Below the pieces are notes generated by a model that worked only from the letters and a program-made list of their open reading frames with translations, was not told the DNA's origin and did not search any database. The position numbers and the translations under genes are program-made. This document shows, in pieces, positions 60,467 through 64,000 of a stretch of DNA of 64,000 bases; position 1 is the stretch's first letter, and the number at the start of each line of letters is the position of its first letter. The DNA is from Tichowtungia sp964398915 (GTDB taxonomy: Bacteria; Verrucomicrobiota; Kiritimatiellia; Kiritimatiellales; Tichowtungiaceae): contig CAYNOR010000001.1 in the NCBI GenBank assembly GCA_964398915.1, positions 62,001 to 126,000 of the forward strand. Reading direction: 5' to 3'.

Positions 60467-60778
60467 TCAACGATAATTAAAAAGCTGATCAATTTTATAC
60501 ATCTCTTTAGTAACAGCAGAAAGAGCGGTAGCAATTTTATCCTGAATATTGCGCGTCAGACGGCGTCCTTTACGCCCCTTTTGCACCTGTTTGTGGGTCA
60601 GCCCGTCTTTTGACGCGGCTACCAGGTCGTGGTTTTTCAATCCTCGCTCTTCCATAATTTTGTCGAGAGGCTGAATGCCGCACTCTACGGACTGCGTATC
60701 TCTTGTGGAGTGCGCAGGGTTGCCTGCGCTTTTCTCAGCAAAGCCTGCTTCGTTTTTATTTCCCTTAGAACTCATCAT
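60467..60778 (-). CDS. Small HTH-like protein of unknown function
   Basis: 103 residues. The first 35 look disordered (SSKGNKNEAGFAEKSAGNPA); the rest is a compact helical domain with a turn-helix pattern: LDKIMEERGLKNHDLVAAS, KDGLTHKQVQKGRKGRRLTRN, then IQDKIATALSAV. The spacing resembles XRE-like DNA-binding domains. The gene is divergent from the pseudopilin at 61102, a position from which it could regulate it; that is inference. The start at 60778 has two tandem ATG. Confidence 0.65.
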   Translation of the reverse strand: MMSSKGNKNEAGFAEKSAGNPAHSTRDTQSVECGIQPLDKIMEERGLKNHDLVAASKDGLTHKQVQKGRKGRRLTRNIQDKIATALSAVTKEMYKIDQLFNYR

Positions 60779-61101
60779 CCACCTTTATCCGTCATTTAAA
60801 GCCATCTTCTCGATCCTCTTATGGTCGTCCAGCTTCTTTAAAAAATACCAAAAGCACTTTCGGGATACCTCCGATCAGTCTGAAATTATCCACGCAAGGT
60901 AGCTCAAAGCTGAAAATTTAAACATAAACTAATTGTAATTAATATATTATAAACTAAACTGCAGCAGTTCAAACGAGATACATGTTCATATTCGCGTGTT
61001 GAGTATTAAAAATTAAAACCGGTACACAAAACAGGCGCCTGATAGTCACAAAACCAAAGAGCCGGCGATAAAAAAGAAAAATGAAAACTAAGGAAATAAA
61101 A
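60779..61101. promoter_or_regulatory. AT-rich divergent region between HTH-like gene and pseudopilin
   Basis: No gene is credible here. The segment 60910-60965 is strongly AT-rich (taattaatatattataaac), suitable for promoters of both neighbours. I did not find a sigma-54 element. AAGGAA at 61090-61095 is the ribosome site of the pseudopilin. Confidence 0.45.
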
Positions 61102-61458
61102 ATGAAAAAAATGAATAAGAAGGGTTTCACCCTCGTTGAAATTATGATCGTTGTCGCGATCATCGGTCTGTTGGCCGCCATCGGTATCCCGTCCATCCTG
61201 AATGCTTACTCCACTTCTCAGACGAATGCGAAAGCCCGCAACGTCGCTGAAGTCGAAAAAGCTAAAGGCGTGCTGACTCTCCCGGCCTCTTCAGGACTGC
61301 CAGGCGCTATGGGTCTGACCGATACAACGCTGGCCCTCAACGCCGGTGCTGCCGGATCAAATCTGATGGCTGCTCTGCGCATCACAGCGGCCACCGAACT
61401 GACTGTTGGTGGAACCACCATTCAGATCGGCACCTTGGCTACCAAAGCAACTTACTAA
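61102..61458 (+). CDS. Type II secretion/type IV pseudopilin
   Basis: 118 residues from ATG 61102, chosen for AAGGAA six bases upstream; ATG 61081 is in frame. Prepilin signal MKKMNKKG followed by FTLVEIMIVVAIIGLLAAIG, with cleavage after Gly and Glu at +5. The mature domain is short (about 108 residues) with no cysteines. No other pilus genes are nearby, so it may be an orphan major subunit. A strong terminator follows, which suits a highly expressed single gene. Confidence 0.92.
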   Translation: MKKMNKKGFTLVEIMIVVAIIGLLAAIGIPSILNAYSTSQTNAKARNVAEVEKAKGVLTLPASSGLPGAMGLTDTTLALNAGAAGSNLMAALRITAATELTVGGTTIQIGTLATKATY

Positions 61459-61479
61459 TATTAAGTTTGCTTGGACTGA

Positions 61480-61512
61480 AAATCCCCGGGGAATTTCCTC
61501 GGGGATTTTTTT
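61480..61512 (+). terminator. Intrinsic terminator after pseudopilin
   Basis: AAATCCCC-GGGGAATTTCCTC-GGGGATTT forms a strong stem followed by TTTTT, about 20 bases after the stop codon. Confidence 0.92.
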
Positions 61513-61569
61513 ATACTCTAAACAAACGAAACCACGCGCCACGCAGACAAGCCGATTGAAAATACAAAA

Positions 61570-61896
61570 TTACAGCCCTTTTCTTTCCGAAATGCACAGT
61601 TCGTCGTTCAAGCCCGTCCGCAATTTTCTTATCTGAACTAATGCCGATGGTTTACTACGGCTCTCGGCGGACTTCTGGTTGTTGACTGAGCGGATCAACT
61701 CGTTGAGTTTTGCAGAGGCCAAGGTGCGGGAACATTCAAAAGCCATGTCCCCCTCGTGGCGGAGATTTTCAGGCGGCGTTCCCCGTACTTCGATCCCAAG
61801 GTTAATGAAGTTCCGTTTCCCGTTTGCTGTATAGCGCCCATACCACCACTTTGAGCGGAGCACCTGATTTTCATCGCGTCTCAATTCCAGTCCCAT
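61570..61896 (-). pseudogene. Tyrosine-recombinase (integrase) N-terminal remnant
   Basis: 108 residues from ATG 61896 (GGGAG seven to eight bases upstream). The start MGLELRRDENQVLRSKWWYG, then RYTANGKRNFINLGIEVRGTPP resembles the N-terminal arm-binding domain of phage-type integrases. The catalytic C-terminal domain with the R-H-R-Y residues is absent, so only about a quarter of a normal integrase remains. It lies 150 bases downstream of the 3' end of a tRNA gene and next to short repeats, the usual arrangement of an integrated element whose rest has been lost. Confidence 0.7.
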
Positions 61897-61961
61897 GATT
61901 CGTCTCCCTGTTAAACGCATTGCGTTGTTATGTAACAAGGCGGGAAATCAAACGGGGCAAA

Positions 61962-61981
61962 GCCACACTTTTGCCACACTT
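61962..61981. repeat. GCCACACTT direct repeats near tRNA-Pro
   Basis: Two copies of gccacactt separated by two bases lie between the integrase remnant and tRNA-Pro. Short direct repeats like these are typical integrase arm sites. Confidence 0.5.
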
Positions 61982-62048
61982 CCCGCGAATCAGGGAAAAA
62001 CACGAAACAAATGGAATCTGTAAGTTGTTGATTATCAATTAGAAAAGA

Positions 62049-62125
62049 TGGTCGGGGTGACAAGATTCGAACTTGCGACTTCTACGTCCCGAACGTAGCG
62101 CTCTACCAGGCTGAGCCACACCCCG
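62049..62125 (-). tRNA. tRNA-Pro (anticodon CGG)
   Basis: A 77-base cloverleaf on the minus strand. Acceptor CGGGGTG pairs with CACCCCG; D arm GCTCAGCCTGGTAGAGC; anticodon stem CTACG/CGTAG around loop TTCGGGA (anticodon CGG, reading CCG proline); T arm GCAAG-TTCGAAT-CTTGT. Discriminator A is followed by an encoded CCA. Its 3' end faces the integrase remnant, which marks it as the likely integration site. Confidence 0.95.
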
Positions 62126-62243
62126 CTACAAAAATGAGTGGACATCGTACTCGGCCTGTCCGGTTTGACAAGCTCAAGCTTTTAAAATTTACGATTAAGG
62201 CGTTTCGGGGGAATTTTACCAATCCATCGAATCGAGACTGCGG

Positions 62244-62441
62244 TTAAGTTCTTTCATTTTTTTCCCGGCGGTCCGCCCCATAAAAAGAGATGAGACTGCA
62301 TTCATAATCCGAATTACAATCATTTACAGCCGTACGGGGTGCATCCGCAAGTTCCAGACAGACAGAGTTGATTGCCAGCTTAACACGGCTGCCAGCAAGA
62401 TAATCCTGAATCGCGCTCCCATAACCAACACTTTTTTCCAT
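62244..62441 (-). CDS. Hypothetical small protein (65 aa)
   Basis: MEKSVGYGSAIQDYLAGSRV and a Cys/Asp-rich continuation (SVCLELADAPRT, CNSDYECSLISFYGADRR). No family recognised. Codon use looks protein-like, but no strong ribosome site is seen, so this may be a real small gene or a remnant linked to the neighbouring integrated element. Confidence 0.35.
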   Translation of the reverse strand: MEKSVGYGSAIQDYLAGSRVKLAINSVCLELADAPRTAVNDCNSDYECSLISFYGADRREKNERT

Positions 62442-62465
62442 GCCATGAGTCAGCCCTTGGACTCA

Positions 62466-62515
62466 TTATGGAGCGTTACCTATGTACCCAGTCTGTCTTG
62501 TTTTACCTATGCCCC
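62466..62515. other. Possible insertion-sequence end remnant
   Basis: gagcgttacctatgtaccc and ttttacctatgcccc are near-direct repeats 22 bases apart. Repeated ttacctatg words of this sort occur at ends of some IS21-like elements. No transposase is left, so the call is tentative. Confidence 0.3.
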
Positions 62516-62561
62516 CCCTCGCAAGCCCTTTTTAATGGATGTCAACACAGGCGCGAACATA

Positions 62562-63332
62562 TCACGAACTCCGTTGCATCGAAACCATGCAAATAGAACC
62601 GGCCACAGCGGCATTAAGGGATTCTACGTTTCCAGACATTGGAATCGAAAGATGCCTTGTTGCACGTTGATGAACAGTTTCTGAAACACCGTGCGCCTCG
62701 TTGCCGATCACCAGTACGCTTTTCGGGCCGAACTTCATTTCATGCAAAGGTTCGCCGCCATGAATGACGGTCGAAATCAGCTCATACCCGTTTTTTTCCA
62801 ACGTTTGGAAAATGGTTCCATCGGTTTTCCAATGTCTGGAAAACGGCAGTGCACCCATTGTTGCCCGCACAGTTTTCGGATTAAAAACCTCCACCGTGTC
62901 ACCGTGCAGAAAAACGCCGTCGAACCCGAAAGCCACCGCCGACCGGATCAGCGTGCCCAGATTGCCCGGGTCGGTCAGACTGTCAACCAGCAAATAATTT
63001 CCCTGATCCGGATTAATAACCAGCGATTCCGGCGTGTATTCCACCACACCGAGAATACCCTGCGACGTGCGGCAGTCGGAAAGCTGCTCCATCACATCGT
63101 GTGCAACCGCATAAACAGGCCCCGTAAAATCCTTTGCCCGTTCCGGCGAATCCACTGAAACCCAAACCTCCCTGAGCTTGTACTGAGAAAGCGCGGAACC
63201 GTCCGCCAGCGCGGAAATAGCCCGGACACCCTCCATGACGAAAGCAGAGGCTTCCTGCCGCTCTTTCTTGGAGCGCACCAGCTCACGTACCGCCTTGAGT
63301 TTCGCATTATCTTTTGAGGTGATCAGCTGCAT
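62562..63332 (-). CDS. SpoU-family rRNA/tRNA 2'-O-methyltransferase
   Basis: 256 residues from ATG 63332, which has GGAGGA seven bases upstream inside the end of the exonuclease gene. An N-terminal substrate-binding region (ITSKDNAKLKAVRELVRSKKERQEASAFVMEGVR) is followed by SpoU knot motifs DSLTDPGNLGTLIRSAVAFG, VLVIGNEAHGVS and LSIPMSGNVESLNAAVAGSI. Target is ribosomal or transfer RNA 2'-O-ribose; the nucleotide is not deducible. Three copies of the 17-bp palindrome lie in it. Two of them, only 14 bases apart, encode FSRHWK and IFQTLEK within one loop. Confidence 0.92.
   Translation of the reverse strand: MQLITSKDNAKLKAVRELVRSKKERQEASAFVMEGVRAISALADGSALSQYKLREVWVSVDSPERAKDFTGPVYAVAHDVMEQLSDCRTSQGILGVVEYTPESLVINPDQGNYLLVDSLTDPGNLGTLIRSAVAFGFDGVFLHGDTVEVFNPKTVRATMGALPFSRHWKTDGTIFQTLEKNGYELISTVIHGGEPLHEMKFGPKSVLVIGNEAHGVSETVHQRATRHLSIPMSGNVESLNAAVAGSICMVSMQRSS
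62629..62645. repeat. TTTCCA-GACAT-TGGAAT palindrome (coding)
   Basis: One arm mismatch; within the SpoU methyltransferase gene, core identical to the copies at 20074 and 43014. Confidence 0.85.
62795..62811. repeat. TTTCCA-ACGTT-TGGAAA palindrome (coding)
   Basis: Exact arms, within the SpoU methyltransferase gene. Confidence 0.85.
62826..62842. repeat. TTTCCA-ATGTC-TGGAAA palindrome (coding)
   Basis: Exact arms; the core is the reverse complement of the GACAT core. It lies 14 bases after the previous copy, giving a tandem pair. Confidence 0.9.
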
Positions 63333-63996
63333 CCGTTTTTCCTCCATCCAGCCGTTCAAAACCGCCTGCATCGCGCTCCAGCAATCCAAGCGGTATAGCC
63401 GGGCGGGCTACCATACCGGTTTTGAAAATATTTATGATGTGAAAGGAATCGGTCTCAGCACGATGGTAGCTTTCGCCCTGTACGCTGAGAAACAACGAAA
63501 GCGGTTCGAGCGAATGGCTTGGTGCTTTCGGAAACCAGCAGCGGAAAAGCGGCAACGTATTTCCCACCGTTAACACAGGAGGCTCAATACCTGCGCGGCC
63601 CAGTTCAGCCCGTAAAAAACCTAGATCAAAAATCGCATTATGCGCCAGCAATACACTGTCCTCGCAAAATGCTTCAAACTCCGGCCAGACGAACGCAAAC
63701 ACCGGAGCGTTGGTTATCATTTCAGTTGTAATGCCATGCACCTCGGTCGCGTAAAACGGCACCGGTACTTCAGGATTAATCAGCCAGTTCGTGACGGCCA
63801 GAATCTCGCCGTTGCCACGGAACCGGATCGCGCCGATTTCTATCATCCGGTCATTTTTCGGACTGAAGCCGGTCGTTTCGGTATCAAAGGCCACAAAAAT
63901 AATATTGGTAACCGGCGTAGAGGAATCAGGCCCCGCAGCGAAAAGCGGTCCGGCGACCAGAATTGCGGTAATTAAAATCTGAGCTTTTACAAACAT
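63307..63996 (-). CDS. DnaQ-like DEDDh exonuclease with signal peptide
   Basis: 229 residues. MFVKAQILITAILVAGPLFA is a convincing signal peptide, followed by the exonuclease core: FVAFDTETTGFSPKNDRMIEIGAI (Asp and Glu), HNAIFDLGFLRAELG (Asp) and HRAETDSFHI (His and Asp), that is all DEDDh residues. Intracellular proofreading-type exonucleases lack signal peptides, so an exported nuclease is proposed. The stop lies 26 bases inside the SpoU methyltransferase gene. The start codon sits within a degenerate copy of the 17-bp palindrome at the window edge. Confidence 0.85.
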   Translation of the reverse strand: MFVKAQILITAILVAGPLFAAGPDSSTPVTNIIFVAFDTETTGFSPKNDRMIEIGAIRFRGNGEILAVTNWLINPEVPVPFYATEVHGITTEMITNAPVFAFVWPEFEAFCEDSVLLAHNAIFDLGFLRAELGRAGIEPPVLTVGNTLPLFRCWFPKAPSHSLEPLSLFLSVQGESYHRAETDSFHIINIFKTGMVARPAIPLGLLERDAGGFERLDGGKTDAADHLKR

Positions 63997-64000
63997 TGGA
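63986..64000. repeat. Partial TTTCCA-N5-TGGAAA palindrome at window end
   Basis: TTTACA-AACAT-TGGA, cut by the window edge; one mismatch over the visible part. Contains the exonuclease ATG. Confidence 0.5.

Noticed and set aside
1..64000. CRISPR array
   Set aside because: No regularly spaced direct repeats of 25-40 bases were seen; the repeats found are palindromes or short tandem units.

Overview
The window reads as an anaerobic or microaerophilic Gram-negative bacterium, most likely of the PVC group and probably Kiritimatiellota or a relative. This is inferred from gene content: pyruvate:ferredoxin oxidoreductase with rubredoxin, an NfeD/FloA membrane cluster, a one-domain type II pseudopilin beside a small HTH-like protein, a Wzc-type EPS operon with an outer-membrane barrel, and very many dispersed palindromes. 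I could not run a phylogeny, so the assignment is provisional. Genes are dense and mostly in short operons. Layout: (1) 1-9523, plus strand, a likely single operon of redox and envelope genes: rhodanese tail, DUF302, thioredoxin, universal stress protein, ArsR regulator, large RND exporter, a small GxxExxY nuclease-like gene, a LolA-like periplasmic protein, peroxiredoxin, an outer-membrane barrel, a second DUF302 and a secreted caspase-like peptidase. The RND, LolA-like and barrel genes look like inner-membrane, periplasmic and outer-membrane parts of one export route. (2) 9721-18122: ornithine-type decarboxylase, nifJ, rubredoxin (too short for most ORF callers), pyrG and an MFS transporter. 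(3) 18130-24152, minus strand: PAP2 phosphatase, CelD/BcsL-type acyltransferase, RlmI-like methyltransferase, an AT-rich lipoprotein gene, a ParE/RelE toxin-antitoxin pair and tyrS. The toxin-antitoxin pair lies between the true tyrS 3' end and a diverged second copy of that end. (4) 24609-35635, plus strand: metH, a tiny basic protein, radical SAM enzyme, NfeD/polymer-forming/FloA cluster, CorA-like transporter, inositol-phosphatase family enzyme, methyltransferase and a second universal stress protein. (5) 35901-49989: gyrB-gyrA on plus, SUI1/YciH protein, parvulin, hisB, rlmN, then parE-parC (topoisomerase IV) and two CNNM/CBS proteins on minus. (6) 50070-55678: DciA-like DUF721 protein, then a five-gene minus-strand EPS export operon. 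(7) 55798-64000: rnhC, lactonase-family beta-propeller, prmA, pdxB, HTH-like small protein, pseudopilin, an integrase remnant beside tRNA-Pro(CGG), a SpoU rRNA methyltransferase and a DnaQ-like exonuclease that carries a signal peptide. The most distinctive property is repeat content. The GxxExxY gene (PD-(D/E)XK-like core) is enclosed by 26-bp inverted repeats matching at 23 of 26 positions. A short hairpin with the same kind of arms but no gene lies 2.8 kb upstream, so the RND gene is bracketed by a loaded and an empty copy. At least five other intergenic palindromes of unrelated sequence occupy gene borders. A separate 17-bp palindrome, TTTCCA-N5-TGGAAA, recurs about a dozen times, mostly inside reading frames, with three copies each in rlmN and the SpoU methyltransferase gene. 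Repeat-like sequence also appears to have been taken into proteins: the MetH linker, a PrmA loop and the barrel signal peptide. Together this suggests active palindrome proliferation, and the GxxExxY nuclease is the best candidate in the window for an enzyme that mobilises such units.
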